Below, in pieces: positions 23,796 through 32,764 of a stretch of 51,795 nt of DNA (position 1 is the first letter of the stretch; the number at the start of each line of letters is the position of its first letter). This DNA comes from Magnetococcales bacterium (lineage in GTDB: Bacteria; Pseudomonadota; Magnetococcia; Magnetococcales; Magnetaquicoccaceae): positions 1-51,795 of the forward strand of contig JADFWP010000017.1 of assembly GCA_015234115.1 (NCBI GenBank). The letters are read 5' to 3'. The notes under the pieces were generated by a model. It saw only the letters and a list, made by a program, of their open reading frames with translations, was not told the origin of the DNA and searched no databases. The position numbers were made by a program, and so were the translations under genes.

Positions 23796-24785
23796 ATGAC
23801 CATGGCAACGATCCCGGACTCCTGGAAACGGGGTGGAGAATTTCTGGGTGTGCAGCATCCGGTTTTGGGTGGGGCCATGTCGTGGCTCTCCGAGCGTCAT
23901 CTGGTGGCGGCCATCTCCGAGGCAGGGGGGTTCGGGGTGCTGGCCACGGGCAGCATGCCGGTGGAGTTGGCGCGCGCCGAGGTGCGTGCCGTGCGCACCA
24001 TGACCGACAAGCCGTTCGGCATCAATCTGATCCTCATGAATCCGGCCCTGCCCGAGTTCGTGGCCATGGTCATCGAGGAGAAGGTGACCCATTGCGTGCT
24101 GGCGGGTGGCATCCCGACGCGGGAGACCGTCGAGACCTTGCGTGCCGCCGGGGTCAAGGTGATTCTGTTCGCTCCCTCCCTGGCTCTGGCCAAACGGTTG
24201 GTTCAGCGCGGGGCCGATGCCCTGATCATCGAGGGACATGAAGCCGGAGGGCATGTGGGACCGGTTTCAACCATGGTGCTGGTTCAGGAAATTCTGCCGC
24301 AGATCCATGAGGTGCCGGTCTTTGTGGCGGGTGGCATCGCGGATGGCGCCATGACTGCGGCCATGGTGGCGCTCGGAGCGGCCGGGGTGCAGGTGGGCAC
24401 CCGTTTCGTCTGCGCCACGGAGTGTGTGGCTCATGAGAATTTCAAGCAGCGGTTCATTCAGGCCCAGGCGCGGGATGCGGTGGTGACGGTGCAGTTCGAT
24501 CCGGCCTTGCCGGTGATTCCGGTGCGCGCGCTGTTCAACAAGGGGACCGAGCAGTTCAACCGGTTGCAGATGGAGTTGGTGCGCGAGGTGCGTGAAGGGC
24601 GCAAGCCGCGCGCCGAGGCGCAACTGGAACTGGAACATTTCTGGGCGGGTGCGTTGCGTCGCGCGGCCATCGATGGCGATGTGGAGTATGGTTCGGTGAT
24701 GGCCGGGCAGAGCGTCGGCATGGTGCGTGCCATTCAGCCTGCGGCCGAGATCATCGCGGAGTTGGTCGAGCGCGTGGTGGGGTGA
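23796..24785 (+). CDS. FabK / nitronate monooxygenase family flavoenzyme
   Basis: A 329-residue FMN-dependent TIM-barrel protein. N-terminal HPVLGGAMSWLSERHLVAAISEAGGFGVLATG matches the family's opening (PIIQGAM...AVSNAGGLG). EGHEAGGHVG holds the catalytic-loop histidine, and GGIADG plus GAAGVQVGTRF bind the FMN phosphate. It could be an enoyl-ACP reductase II (FabK) for fatty acid synthesis or a nitronate monooxygenase; sequence reading does not separate them. ATG at 23802 is an alternative start with better spacing from GGAG. It is probably independent of the upstream gene because of the terminator between them. The MNT antitoxin gene begins about 30 bp downstream. Confidence 0.82.
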   Translation: MTMATIPDSWKRGGEFLGVQHPVLGGAMSWLSERHLVAAISEAGGFGVLATGSMPVELARAEVRAVRTMTDKPFGINLILMNPALPEFVAMVIEEKVTHCVLAGGIPTRETVETLRAAGVKVILFAPSLALAKRLVQRGADALIIEGHEAGGHVGPVSTMVLVQEILPQIHEVPVFVAGGIADGAMTAAMVALGAAGVQVGTRFVCATECVAHENFKQRFIQAQARDAVVTVQFDPALPVIPVRALFNKGTEQFNRLQMELVREVREGRKPRAEAQLELEHFWAGALRRAAIDGDVEYGSVMAGQSVGMVRAIQPAAEIIAELVERVVG

Positions 24786-24810
24786 GATTTCGCGTCTGGA
24801 AGGCAGGGAG

Positions 24811-25119
24811 ATGGATATGGAAGAGAGTACCATCCTGCCGTATCCGGTTTTGACTGAATTTTGTCAAAGGCGGCATATTCGGCGTCTCGCGTTGTTCGGT
24901 TCGCGATTGAGCGGTACGGAAGGTCTGGACAGTGATGTGGATCTGTTGGTGGAGTTCCAATCCGGTTATGCACCGGATTATTTCGCCCTGGTCGAAATGG
25001 AGGGAGAGTTGTCCGGTTTGCTTGCCGGTCGTCCGGTTGATTTGCGCACACCTGACGAACTGAGCCGTTATTTTCGTCAGCAGGTGATGGAGACGGCACG
25101 GGTGCAGTATGTCTTTTGA
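24811..25119 (+). CDS. mntA: MNT-type nucleotidyltransferase antitoxin
   Basis: A 102-residue minimal nucleotidyltransferase. The catalytic motif GSRLSGTEGLDSDVDLLVEF (GS-x9-DxD) is intact. In HEPN-MNT modules such proteins neutralise the HEPN ribonuclease by adding AMP to it. The stop codon lies 11 bp inside the HEPN gene, as is typical for the pair. The ATG at 24817 is an alternative start with better Shine-Dalgarno spacing (AGGGAG). Its bases look slightly less GC-rich than the neighbours, in keeping with acquired DNA. Confidence 0.88.
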   Translation: MDMEESTILPYPVLTEFCQRRHIRRLALFGSRLSGTEGLDSDVDLLVEFQSGYAPDYFALVEMEGELSGLLAGRPVDLRTPDELSRYFRQQVMETARVQYVF

Positions 25120-25474
25120 GGATTCTGTTCGGATTCGCCACCTGCTGGATGCGGCCATCCATGCGACGCAATTCATGGCAGGTCGTTCCCTGGAGGATGT
25201 CCGCTCCGACCCCATGTTGTTGTTTGCATTGATTCGTTGCCTGGAGGTGATTGGCGAGGCGGCGGGTGATCTTTCCTCCGGATGTCGGGCCAATGCTCCA
25301 TCCATTCCTTGGAGTTCCATGATTGCCATGCGGAATCGGTTGATCCATGGTTATTTCGATGTGGATCCGGAGATCGTTTGGCGGACCGTCATGGATCGTC
25401 TGCCTGGGTTGATTCCGCAGTTGCAGGATTTGTTGAGGTCGTGCGAAGAGACTCTCCTGCAACCATCCGATTGA
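25109..25474 (+). CDS. hepT: HEPN-domain ribonuclease toxin (DUF86/HepT)
   Basis: A 121-residue all-helical HEPN protein. The RNase signature R-x4-H-x-Y is present as RNRLIHGYF, and the conserved RCLEVIGEAA helix precedes it. It would cleave RNA (for instance tRNA or mRNA) unless AMPylated or bound by MntA, with which it overlaps by 11 bp. The last codons (Pro-Ser-Asp-stop) lie inside the left arm of repeat copy E, so the 3' end of this gene and the palindrome are physically joined. Confidence 0.88.
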   Translation: MSFEDSVRIRHLLDAAIHATQFMAGRSLEDVRSDPMLLFALIRCLEVIGEAAGDLSSGCRANAPSIPWSSMIAMRNRLIHGYFDVDPEIVWRTVMDRLPGLIPQLQDLLRSCEETLLQPSD

Positions 25475-25552
25475 CAACTATTGAAAAAAAGAGGGGGTCT
25501 GGGGGATTCATCCCCCAGACCCCCTCTTTTTTTCAATAGTTGTCAATCGGAT
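25465..25552. repeat. Palindromic repeat, copy E: perfect 42-bp inverted repeat
   Basis: Arms 25465-25506 and 25511-25552 are exact reverse complements with a 4-nt loop (TTCA). The core is the family motif (GAGGGGGTCTGGGGGA), but the symmetry extends outward through TCCGATTGACAACTATTG, which is not repeat sequence and includes the HEPN stop codon. The whole thing is also a very strong terminator stem with a T7 run in the right arm. Confidence 0.92.
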
Positions 25553-25757
25553 CGAGGTCGGAGCGTCCGACAGGCAAAATCCGCGCCTTGGGACTTGGGC
25601 AGAAAATGCCCGGTGTGGAGGATCTTGCCTGCCCGGTATTGCCGGGATCGGGCAGGGAGGCGCATCGGGGTTGAATTGTCGAAATGGCATGATGTTTGAA
25701 TGTAGGGTGTTGGATCCTTGACCTTGTTGTGCCAACCCCGTTGCCGAGAGTCTTGCC

Positions 25758-27128
25758 ATGACGCTGTTGCCGATGACCATGCCCCAGTTGGAGAGTCGTC
25801 CGACCGCTGGTGCGGATCGCCCCACAGTCACCAAATCCGCCGAGGAGTCGAGCGCGCGTTTCTTCAAGGAGGCGTTGCAACGGGCCGGAACGCGCGATGC
25901 CCATGAGAGCCGCCAGGCCCGCAAATCCGCTGCCCGCACCGAAGATTCCTCGCACGCCCCGACCCGCAAGGCATCCCAACCGGATGAGCCGGAACGCGCG
26001 GCCGCAACGGCCCCATCCCGTGACTCCGAAGAGGAGCGCACCGTTTCCGATTCTTCCGCATCCCAAGACACCACCCCGGTCGAAGCCCGGGAGAGCCAAG
26101 AGGCCTCTTCCGGCGTTGAGACGGCGGAAAACGCCGACGCAGAGACGGATGAAGCGCTGTTTGCCCAGAAGAGCGCTCTGGAGACAGCGGGCAATGGGGG
26201 CAAGCCTCGCGCGGGACGCAAGAAGGGGGAGGATCCCTGGATGGCGCTGCCTGCCGGAGGCGTGCTTTTGGCGCATGCCATGACCGGTCACGCCCTGTTG
26301 ACCCAGGCGGAGGATGGCGGGGAGATGGCAACGGGTCTGGCCAGAGTGCCGTCGTTTGCCCAGCCGGGTCAGGTGCCCGGTCAGATCCCCGGTCAGGCGC
26401 CTCCCGATGGCCAGTTGCCGACCGGCGCGCCGGAGCAAACCCCGTTCCAGCAGATTGCCGTGACCGCCTCCCCGGCCCAGCGACTCGCCGAAACCATGGG
26501 CAGCAAGGGGATGGCGCGCAGCGAAGTGGCGCTGCCTCCGGCCCTGTCGGCCAGTGACGACAAGAATGATTTCGCTTTTGCCATGCGTCTGGTTTCCGAC
26601 GGTGCCCGTGGGGCAGGGGGCAAGCCGACCGTCACCGCACAGACACCTTTGTCCGCCAATTCGCCGACCTTTGCCGATGACATGGCCGACGAGGTGGGAC
26701 GGTTGCGGGTGATCGCCCGACCCGGCGGGGTGGAGCAGGTGCGCATCACCCTCAATCCACGGGATCTGGGCGGCATGGATATGCGTCTGGTCGTGGACGA
26801 GGATCACCAGGTGCACCTGATGATCACCACCGAAACCGAAGCGACCCGTGATCTGATCAACCGGCAGATGCCCCAGTTGCGCGAGGCTTTGGCCCGTCAA
26901 AATCTTGAGATGGGGGACGTGATGGTCCATGTGGACGATGGCCGGGGTGGCGAGGGGATGCCGGAGTGGGGATTCCAGGGGGGCAATCCGACCGAGGATC
27001 AGGCCACCCGTGAATCGCTGTTCTGGCGCGGGGCGCGGGGCGTGGAGAGTGCGGAGGTGTCGGTGGAAGGCGTGCCGACCGCAGCGCCGGCAACCGGGGG
27101 TGGCTCGGGTCTGAGTCTGTTCGCCTGA
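25758..27128 (+). CDS. fliK: Flagellar hook-length control protein
   Basis: A 456-residue protein. The first 300 or so residues are low-complexity and Ala/Pro/Glu/Gln-rich, as in the ruler part of FliK proteins. The conserved C-terminal Flg_hook domain is clear: VRITLNPRDLGGMDMRLVV, then LMITTETEATRDLINRQMPQLREAL and a QNLEMGDVMV segment. It measures hook length and switches export specificity from hook to filament. First gene of a plus-strand flagellar run; the upstream 205 bp, after repeat copy E, probably carries the promoter. Confidence 0.88.
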   Translation: MTLLPMTMPQLESRPTAGADRPTVTKSAEESSARFFKEALQRAGTRDAHESRQARKSAARTEDSSHAPTRKASQPDEPERAAATAPSRDSEEERTVSDSSASQDTTPVEARESQEASSGVETAENADAETDEALFAQKSALETAGNGGKPRAGRKKGEDPWMALPAGGVLLAHAMTGHALLTQAEDGGEMATGLARVPSFAQPGQVPGQIPGQAPPDGQLPTGAPEQTPFQQIAVTASPAQRLAETMGSKGMARSEVALPPALSASDDKNDFAFAMRLVSDGARGAGGKPTVTAQTPLSANSPTFADDMADEVGRLRVIARPGGVEQVRITLNPRDLGGMDMRLVVDEDHQVHLMITTETEATRDLINRQMPQLREALARQNLEMGDVMVHVDDGRGGEGMPEWGFQGGNPTEDQATRESLFWRGARGVESAEVSVEGVPTAAPATGGGSGLSLFA

Positions 27129-27247
27129 ACGGGAATGCGTGTGATGCGTCTTTGGCGTGAATCTTGAATAAAAGGGTTTTAGGCCGGTGATCGCTTGAAC
27201 GCAAGCCAAGGCCTGAATGGGAAATGACGACAGACGGGAGCACGAAG

Positions 27248-27904
27248 ATGACCACGACCGCAGCATATGGCACCATTCCTACGGTGAACACCAATGCGGG
27301 CAAGTTTGCCAGCACCACCAAGACCGCAGCGGAAATGCAGACCGATTTCCTGAAACTGCTGACCGCGCAGTTGCAGTATCAGGATCCGATGGAACCGGAG
27401 AAGAATACCGATTTCACCAGCCAGATGGCCCAGTTCACCGGTCTGAGCGAGCAGCAGAAGAGCAACGAGCTGTTGGAAAAGCTGATCTCCTCCCAGAACG
27501 TCAATCAGATGAACCAGGCGGTCTCTTATATCGGCAAGGTGGCGGTGGTCTCCGGGAATGCTCTGACCATGGCCAGCGGCGCGGGAACGATCCGGTTCGA
27601 CATGCCCCAGGCCGGGATGGCCAGCATCAATGTCTTTGATGAAAACGGGATTCTGGTCAAGAACATGCCGGCGCAGTCGTTTGACAAGGGGACGCAGACT
27701 TACGACATTCATGACCCCTCTCTGGCCAACGGCAACTATACCTTTGCCGTCAGCACGATTGATGCGGATGGCAATTCCGTGGCTGTCCCCACTCTGGAAT
27801 CCGGGGTGGTGCGGGCCGTGATCAATGACGCCTCTGGCGTGATCCTGGAACTGAACGGACGACGGGTCAATCTGTCCGACGTGCGTCAGGTCGAGCAGGG
27901 ATAG
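27248..27904 (+). CDS. flgD: Flagellar hook-capping (basal-body rod modification) protein
   Basis: A 218-residue FlgD. N-terminal FLKLLTAQLQYQDPMEP and FTSQMAQFTGLSEQ are diagnostic, and the C-terminal half carries the FlgD tudor/Ig-like region (GNYTFAVSTIDADGNSV). It caps the growing hook and directs FlgE assembly. ATG at 27248 is preferred over 27224 because GGGAG lies 7 nt upstream of it. It follows fliK and precedes flgE by 57 bp. Confidence 0.92.
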   Translation: MTTTAAYGTIPTVNTNAGKFASTTKTAAEMQTDFLKLLTAQLQYQDPMEPEKNTDFTSQMAQFTGLSEQQKSNELLEKLISSQNVNQMNQAVSYIGKVAVVSGNALTMASGAGTIRFDMPQAGMASINVFDENGILVKNMPAQSFDKGTQTYDIHDPSLANGNYTFAVSTIDADGNSVAVPTLESGVVRAVINDASGVILELNGRRVNLSDVRQVEQG

Positions 27905-27961
27905 CCTTCATACACTTATCAAAGAGACCTTGCGGGTCCATTTGTCTACGGAGAAGCAGTT

Positions 27962-29461
27962 ATGTCCATCATGCAAGCGATGTATTCGGGTTCGAGCGCC
28001 TTGATCAACTTCGGCGAGGCGATGACCGTGATCGGCAACAACCTGGCCAACGCCAACACCACGGCCTTCAAGGCGAGCACCTCCTCGTTCGAGGATGTGC
28101 TGGTTCAGTCCGTGGGCACCACCGGGTCTGGCGCCCAGAAGCAGGTCGGTACGGGTGTGGGGATGGCTGACATCAGTCAGAACATGGCCCAAGGCTCTTT
28201 CATCTCCACCTCCAACGTCACCGATATGTCCATTGACGGCAAGGGGTTCTTCATGGTGCGGGATCCGGAGTTGACCAATCAACTGGATGCCACCGGCCGT
28301 CCCATGGATATCTTTTATACCCGCGCCGGTTCGTTCCGGAAGGATGTGAAGGGGGATCTGGTCAACTCCAGCGGTCTGGTGCTCCAGGGGTGGGAGTTGG
28401 ATGTGGATGGCAACCAGAAGGCGGGCGGCACTTCGGGGATCAATCTCTCCACGGCCAATACCGCCGATCCGCGCGCGACCAGCCGTGCTCTGGTCGGGGT
28501 GAATCTGGATTCCAATACCGTTGCCAACACGGCCACCTACAGCCCGGCCGACCCCTCCTCCTTTGATTTTTCCACCTCGGTGCGGGTGTTCGACTCACGG
28601 GGGCGGGGTCACAACGTGGAGATCCAGTTCCGCAAGCTCGACACGACCAATGCTGCGGCCGGTGATGACAACACCTGGGAGTGGCATGCGGTGACCGATG
28701 AGGGGGATGGCCTGGGCCTGAAGGCGATCGATACGGATACCACTCGGGTCACTGCCGTTCCCTCGGGTGCGGATTATACGGCGGGCATCTTGAAATTCAA
28801 CTCCCTGGGCAAACTCCAGAACGAAGGCTCCACGCCGTTGCGGTTTCAGTTCAGCGGCGCCGAACCGCAGGATATCCTGTTCGATTTCGGTGACGCCCTT
28901 GGAAGCAGCACCACCGTCGGCGGGGTGACCACTCAGACTGCGGCCGATTCGACCAACGACTTCACCAAAAAGACGCTGGACATGACCTTCGATCCTCTGG
29001 CCGCAACCGCAGCGGCGGATACGGACAATACCGGCGGCGAGGGGAGCATTCAGGTCTCCAGCGGTTTCGCCACGCTGCGGTTGAGTCAGGATGGTTTCCC
29101 GTCGGGATTCCTCGACAAACTCGCCATCAACCAGGACGGCATTGTCAGCGGCTCCTATTCCAATGGTCAGACCAAGCAGTTGTTCCAGATCGCCCTGGTG
29201 GATTTCAATGACGAAGTGGCGCTGGAGCAGGCCGGGTCGAATCTTTACAAAGAGACCGTCAACTCGGGGCTGCCACGGGTCGGTACGGCCCAGAGCGGTC
29301 GCCTGGGAAGCATTGTCTCCAACTCTTTGGAGCAGTCCAACGTGGACATGTCGGCCGAGTTCGTGCGCATGATCACCACGCAACGCGGCTTCCAGGCCAA
29401 CTCGCGCATCGTGTCGGTCACGGACGGCATGCTGGAGGAGTTGATCTCCCTGAAGCGGTGA
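27962..29461 (+). CDS. flgE: Flagellar hook protein
   Basis: A 499-residue FlgE. The N-terminal rod-type helix (SALINFGEAMTVIGNNLANANTTAFK, containing the NNLANANT motif) and the C-terminal helix (LEQSNVDMSAEFVRMITTQRGFQAN) that form the D0 domain are intact; the middle is the exposed hook domain. It is exported through the flagellar type III system and polymerises under the FlgD cap. GGAGAAG lies just upstream of the start. Confidence 0.95.
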   Translation: MSIMQAMYSGSSALINFGEAMTVIGNNLANANTTAFKASTSSFEDVLVQSVGTTGSGAQKQVGTGVGMADISQNMAQGSFISTSNVTDMSIDGKGFFMVRDPELTNQLDATGRPMDIFYTRAGSFRKDVKGDLVNSSGLVLQGWELDVDGNQKAGGTSGINLSTANTADPRATSRALVGVNLDSNTVANTATYSPADPSSFDFSTSVRVFDSRGRGHNVEIQFRKLDTTNAAAGDDNTWEWHAVTDEGDGLGLKAIDTDTTRVTAVPSGADYTAGILKFNSLGKLQNEGSTPLRFQFSGAEPQDILFDFGDALGSSTTVGGVTTQTAADSTNDFTKKTLDMTFDPLAATAAADTDNTGGEGSIQVSSGFATLRLSQDGFPSGFLDKLAINQDGIVSGSYSNGQTKQLFQIALVDFNDEVALEQAGSNLYKETVNSGLPRVGTAQSGRLGSIVSNSLEQSNVDMSAEFVRMITTQRGFQANSRIVSVTDGMLEELISLKR

Positions 29462-29569
29462 TGACGGTTTTTTTCATCGCTCGGGTTAAAAGGCTTTGTG
29501 CATGGCGTCACGGTTTGTTAACGTGAAACCGATCCCAACACAATCGGTACGAAATAAAGGAAGGGTCTC

Positions 29570-30154
29570 ATGGCGGATGAAGCAGAGCAGGAGTCGGGAG
29601 GTGGCAAGGGAGGGTTGATGAAACTCATTCTCCCCGTGGTTGCCTTGTTGTTGGGGGTGGGGGGTGGCTATTTCATCGGCTCGTCCATGGGTGGCAAGCA
29701 TGCCGCCGAGGCCGAAAAGCTGGAACCTACGCCAGAGCAGAAGGCCAAAAAGCCCGAGGAGATGGTCGGGGTGATGTTCAAGCTCGACCCGTTCGTGGTC
29801 AACCTGAACGAACCCAAAGGCAACCGCTATCTCAAAACCACCATCCAGTTGGAAATGGATGACGGCGGCAAGAAAAGCGAGCCGGGCAAAGGCGAAAAGA
29901 AAGAGGAAGCCGGCGGACATGGCGGCGGTGCGGCCGGAGGTGGCAGCAAGTCGCCTCTGGAGCAGGAACTGGAACGGCGCAAGCCCCAGTTGCAGGATGT
30001 GATCCTGGCGCTTCTGACCTCGAAATCCTCTCGGGAGTTGCAGGCGCTGGAAGGCAAATTCCGCCTGCGTGAAGAGTTGTTGGCCAGGATCAATGCGCTC
30101 CTGGTGAACGGCTCCATCACCCGGGTCTATTTCACGGAATTCGTCATTCAATAA
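29570..30154 (+). CDS. fliL: Flagellar basal body-associated protein FliL
   Basis: A 194-residue single-pass inner membrane protein. Transmembrane helix at about 17-39 (LMKLILPVVALLLGVGGGYFIG region), then a periplasmic domain with FKLDPFVVNLNEPKGNRYLKTTI, typical of FliL. A Gly/Lys/Glu-rich insertion (about residues 100-125) is unusual. FliL surrounds the stator and supports torque. It heads the fliLMNOP segment, 109 bp after flgE. Confidence 0.92.
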   Translation: MADEAEQESGGGKGGLMKLILPVVALLLGVGGGYFIGSSMGGKHAAEAEKLEPTPEQKAKKPEEMVGVMFKLDPFVVNLNEPKGNRYLKTTIQLEMDDGGKKSEPGKGEKKEEAGGHGGGAAGGGSKSPLEQELERRKPQLQDVILALLTSKSSRELQALEGKFRLREELLARINALLVNGSITRVYFTEFVIQ

Positions 30155-30184
30155 TCGGGCGGTTGATTCTCGATCGGAAATACG

Positions 30185-31180
30185 ATGACTCAGATCCTTT
30201 CCTCGGAAGAGATTGACGCCCTGATGGCGGGGCTGGACGAAGGCGCTCTCAGCCTCGATGGGGCTGACGAGGGTGCCAAGTCCGAAAAGGAAGAAAAAAA
30301 GGTCACCTCCTTTTTCTTTGGGCAGAAGACGGCGATCCGGGTCGGTGCCCTGCCCGGATTGGACCTGATCAACGAGCATCTGGCTTCGCAACTCTCCTTC
30401 AAGCTGACCCAGAAGGTGGGACGGGAAGTCCATGTGCAGCCCAAATCCACGACCAACCAGATTTTCGGGCGCTTTCTGCATGGTCTGGATCCGCCGATCT
30501 TCATCAACATCCTGCGGGTCGAGCCGTCCCAGTCCATGAGCCTGCTGGCCATCGACGGCGAGGTGGTGTACCATATTCTCGAAGGATTTTTCGGGGGATC
30601 CGGGGATTCGGAACGACCGTTCCGCAACTTCTCCCCCTTCGAGATGAAGGTGATCGACCGCATCATGGATGTGACCCGTGAGCAGATCGAACTCTCCTGG
30701 AAGAAACTCGACAACTCCTTCAAGCTGGTCCTGACCCGCTGGGAGAACCAGCCGCAATTCGCGGCGGTGATGCCCCTCGACGAGACGGTCTTTCTCATCT
30801 CGTTCGCAGTCGAGGTGGGGGATGCCGAAGGGACGTTGACGATCTGTTATCCCTCGGTGATTCTGGAGTTGTTCAAGCAGCAGCTCAAGGTCGGGTTCCA
30901 GCAGAAGGATCTGGTGGAAGGCTCCACGGCCTGGATCGAAGCCATGTATTATCAACTGGGACTGGTGCAGCTTGAACTGTCGCCGGTGGTCTCCCGGGAG
31001 CGCATGTCGGTGCGCGAGATGTTGAATCTGCAAGTCGGAGATGTCCTGACCCTGACCCACGATCTCTCGGAAGAGATGGATGTGGAGGTGGAGGGCCATA
31101 CCAAATACAAAGGGCTGGCCGGTATCGTGGATGGCAAGCGGGCCATCCGCATCACCCAGAAGCTGCCGCTCGATAAATGA
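30185..31180 (+). CDS. fliM: Flagellar motor switch protein FliM
   Basis: A 331-residue FliM. The N-terminal CheY-P-binding helix is present (ILSSEEIDALMAGL), followed by a short linker, the CheC-like middle domain, and a FliN-like C-terminal domain (MSVREMLNLQVGDVLTL). It is the direct receiver of the CheY signals made by the che cluster upstream on the other strand. Confidence 0.95.
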   Translation: MTQILSSEEIDALMAGLDEGALSLDGADEGAKSEKEEKKVTSFFFGQKTAIRVGALPGLDLINEHLASQLSFKLTQKVGREVHVQPKSTTNQIFGRFLHGLDPPIFINILRVEPSQSMSLLAIDGEVVYHILEGFFGGSGDSERPFRNFSPFEMKVIDRIMDVTREQIELSWKKLDNSFKLVLTRWENQPQFAAVMPLDETVFLISFAVEVGDAEGTLTICYPSVILELFKQQLKVGFQQKDLVEGSTAWIEAMYYQLGLVQLELSPVVSRERMSVREMLNLQVGDVLTLTHDLSEEMDVEVEGHTKYKGLAGIVDGKRAIRITQKLPLDK

Positions 31181-31218
31181 TACGCGCCAACGGTAATTGA
31201 TTCGCGAACGAGGATGCT

Positions 31219-31596
31219 ATGGACGATTCGGGTGCATTGTTGGATCCCAATATTCTCAAGGAATTGGAAATGGGGGGTGACAGGCCGACCAGCGGTTTGG
31301 GTGGCGGGATCGGCCTCGGGGCCGATGGTCTGCCCAAGAACATGGAACTCCTCATGGATGTCTCTTTGGAGGTTTCGGTCCGTCTCGGTCAGGTGAAAAT
31401 GCAGATCCGCGATCTGCTGAAACTCAACAAGGGCGCTTTGATCGAGTTGGGCAAGGAGGCGGATGATCCGCTGGAGATCCATGTCAACAACCGCCTGCTC
31501 GCTTATGGCGAAGTGGTGATGATCAAAGACAAACTGGGCATCCGCATCACCGATATCGTCTCTTTGGCCGAACGGTTGGAGAATCTGCGCCGATGA
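31219..31596 (+). CDS. fliN: Flagellar motor switch protein FliN
   Basis: A 125-residue FliN of the SpoA/SurfaceAP family: LLMDVSLEVSVRLGQVKMQIRDLL, LIELGKEADDPLEIHVNNRLLAYGEVVMI. It forms the lower C-ring with FliM. The stop codon overlaps the fliO start by 4 bp (ATGA). Confidence 0.95.
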   Translation: MDDSGALLDPNILKELEMGGDRPTSGLGGGIGLGADGLPKNMELLMDVSLEVSVRLGQVKMQIRDLLKLNKGALIELGKEADDPLEIHVNNRLLAYGEVVMIKDKLGIRITDIVSLAERLENLRR

Positions 31597-31988
31597 GGCC
31601 GGTTGCGGCGACAAGCCATGCCGGATGGATGGCGGTGGCAAGCGGAGTGCTGCTGGCGGTGGTCGGCAGCGCCACGGTGTGGGCCGCTGCCGGTTCCGAT
31701 CCGGTGGATCTGGTGGGCGAGGCCACGCGCGTGGCGGGCTACCTGTTGCTGCTGATCGCGCTGGGTGCGTTGGCGGTCCGGTTCGGGCGCAAATATGCCC
31801 CGCAAATGGGGGGAGCGGGTCCGATCCAGATCGAAGACGGGCGTAATTTCTCGCCAGGGGTGGGAGTGCGTCTGGTGCGGGTCGGTGGTCGTCATTGGCT
31901 GCTCGGGGTTTCCAAGGATCGGGTCACGCTGTTGGCCGAGATTTCATCCCAGGAACTCAGCGGGGAAGGATCCGTGAAAAAACCATGA
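31593..31988 (+). CDS. fliO: Flagellar biosynthesis protein FliO
   Basis: A 131-residue FliO. A hydrophobic N-terminus, a second membrane segment (VAGYLLLLIALGALAVRFG) and a short cytoplasmic part (FSPGVGVRLVRVGGRHWLLGVSKDRVTLL) match the family. It assists FliP pentamer assembly in the export gate. It overlaps fliN and fliP by 4 bp each. Confidence 0.88.
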   Translation: MRPVAATSHAGWMAVASGVLLAVVGSATVWAAAGSDPVDLVGEATRVAGYLLLLIALGALAVRFGRKYAPQMGGAGPIQIEDGRNFSPGVGVRLVRVGGRHWLLGVSKDRVTLLAEISSQELSGEGSVKKP

Positions 31989-32761
31989 AGGCGCGCTCCA
32001 TCATTCTGGTTGCGGTGCCGGTGCTGCTTCTGGCCGGTTGGCTGATCTGGCCACAGTGGGTCGAGGCCGGCAGCGTGGCCTTGCCGGGCATGAAACTCTC
32101 CACCGGTGATGCCGCAGGCCGGGCCGATCCGGAGCAGGTGGGGGTGGGACTCCAGATTCTGGGGTTCATGACCCTGTTTTCCCTGGCCCCGGCCATTCTG
32201 ATCATGATGACCTCGTTCACCCGCGTGATCGTGGTCATGTCGTTTGTGCGTCAGGCCATGGGTTTGCAGGGGCAACCCCCCAACCAGGTCTTGATCTCTC
32301 TGGCGCTCTTCATCACCTTCTTCGTGATGGGTCCGGTCTTTGATCGGGTCAACCAGGATGCGCTCCAGCCCTATCTGGCCAAGACCATCGGCGAGCAGCA
32401 GGCCCTGGAAAAGGGCGTCGCACCGATTCGCTCTTTCATGTTGCGGCAGACCCGCGCCAAGGATCTGGAACTCTTCATGCGGCTTGCAGGCATCAAGCAG
32501 GCCCCGAGTCCGGCGGAGATGCCGTTGCGGCTGATCGTCCCGGCCTTCATGATCTCCGAACTCAAGACCGCGTTTCAGATCGGCTTCATGATCTATCTCC
32601 CGTTTCTGATCATCGATATGGTGGTGGCCAGTGTGGTCATGTCCATGGGTATGATGATGCTGCCGCCATTGGTGATCTCCATGCCGGTCAAGTTGATCCT
32701 GTTCGTGCTGGTGGATGGCTGGGCCTTGGTGGTGGGTTCGCTGGTGCAATCGTTCAAATAA
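31985..32761 (+). CDS. fliP: Flagellar export-gate protein FliP
   Basis: A 258-residue type III export-gate subunit. An N-terminal signal sequence (IILVAVPVLLLAGWLI) and the highly conserved FSLAPAILIMMTSFTRVIVV, RQAMGLQGQPPNQVLISLALF and TAFQIGFMIYLPFLIIDMVV segments identify it. The start codon overlaps the fliO stop (ATGA). The usual next genes fliQ, fliR and flhB do not follow; the run ends in repeat copy F. Confidence 0.95.
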   Translation: MKARSIILVAVPVLLLAGWLIWPQWVEAGSVALPGMKLSTGDAAGRADPEQVGVGLQILGFMTLFSLAPAILIMMTSFTRVIVVMSFVRQAMGLQGQPPNQVLISLALFITFFVMGPVFDRVNQDALQPYLAKTIGEQQALEKGVAPIRSFMLRQTRAKDLELFMRLAGIKQAPSPAEMPLRLIVPAFMISELKTAFQIGFMIYLPFLIIDMVVASVVMSMGMMMLPPLVISMPVKLILFVLVDGWALVVGSLVQSFK

Positions 32762-32764
32762 AAC

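Noticed and set aside
25685-25700. Possible sigma-54 promoter (TGGCATGATGTTTGAA) before fliK
   Set aside because: The -24 GG is present but the -12 GC dinucleotide is not (TTGA), and this is normally essential.
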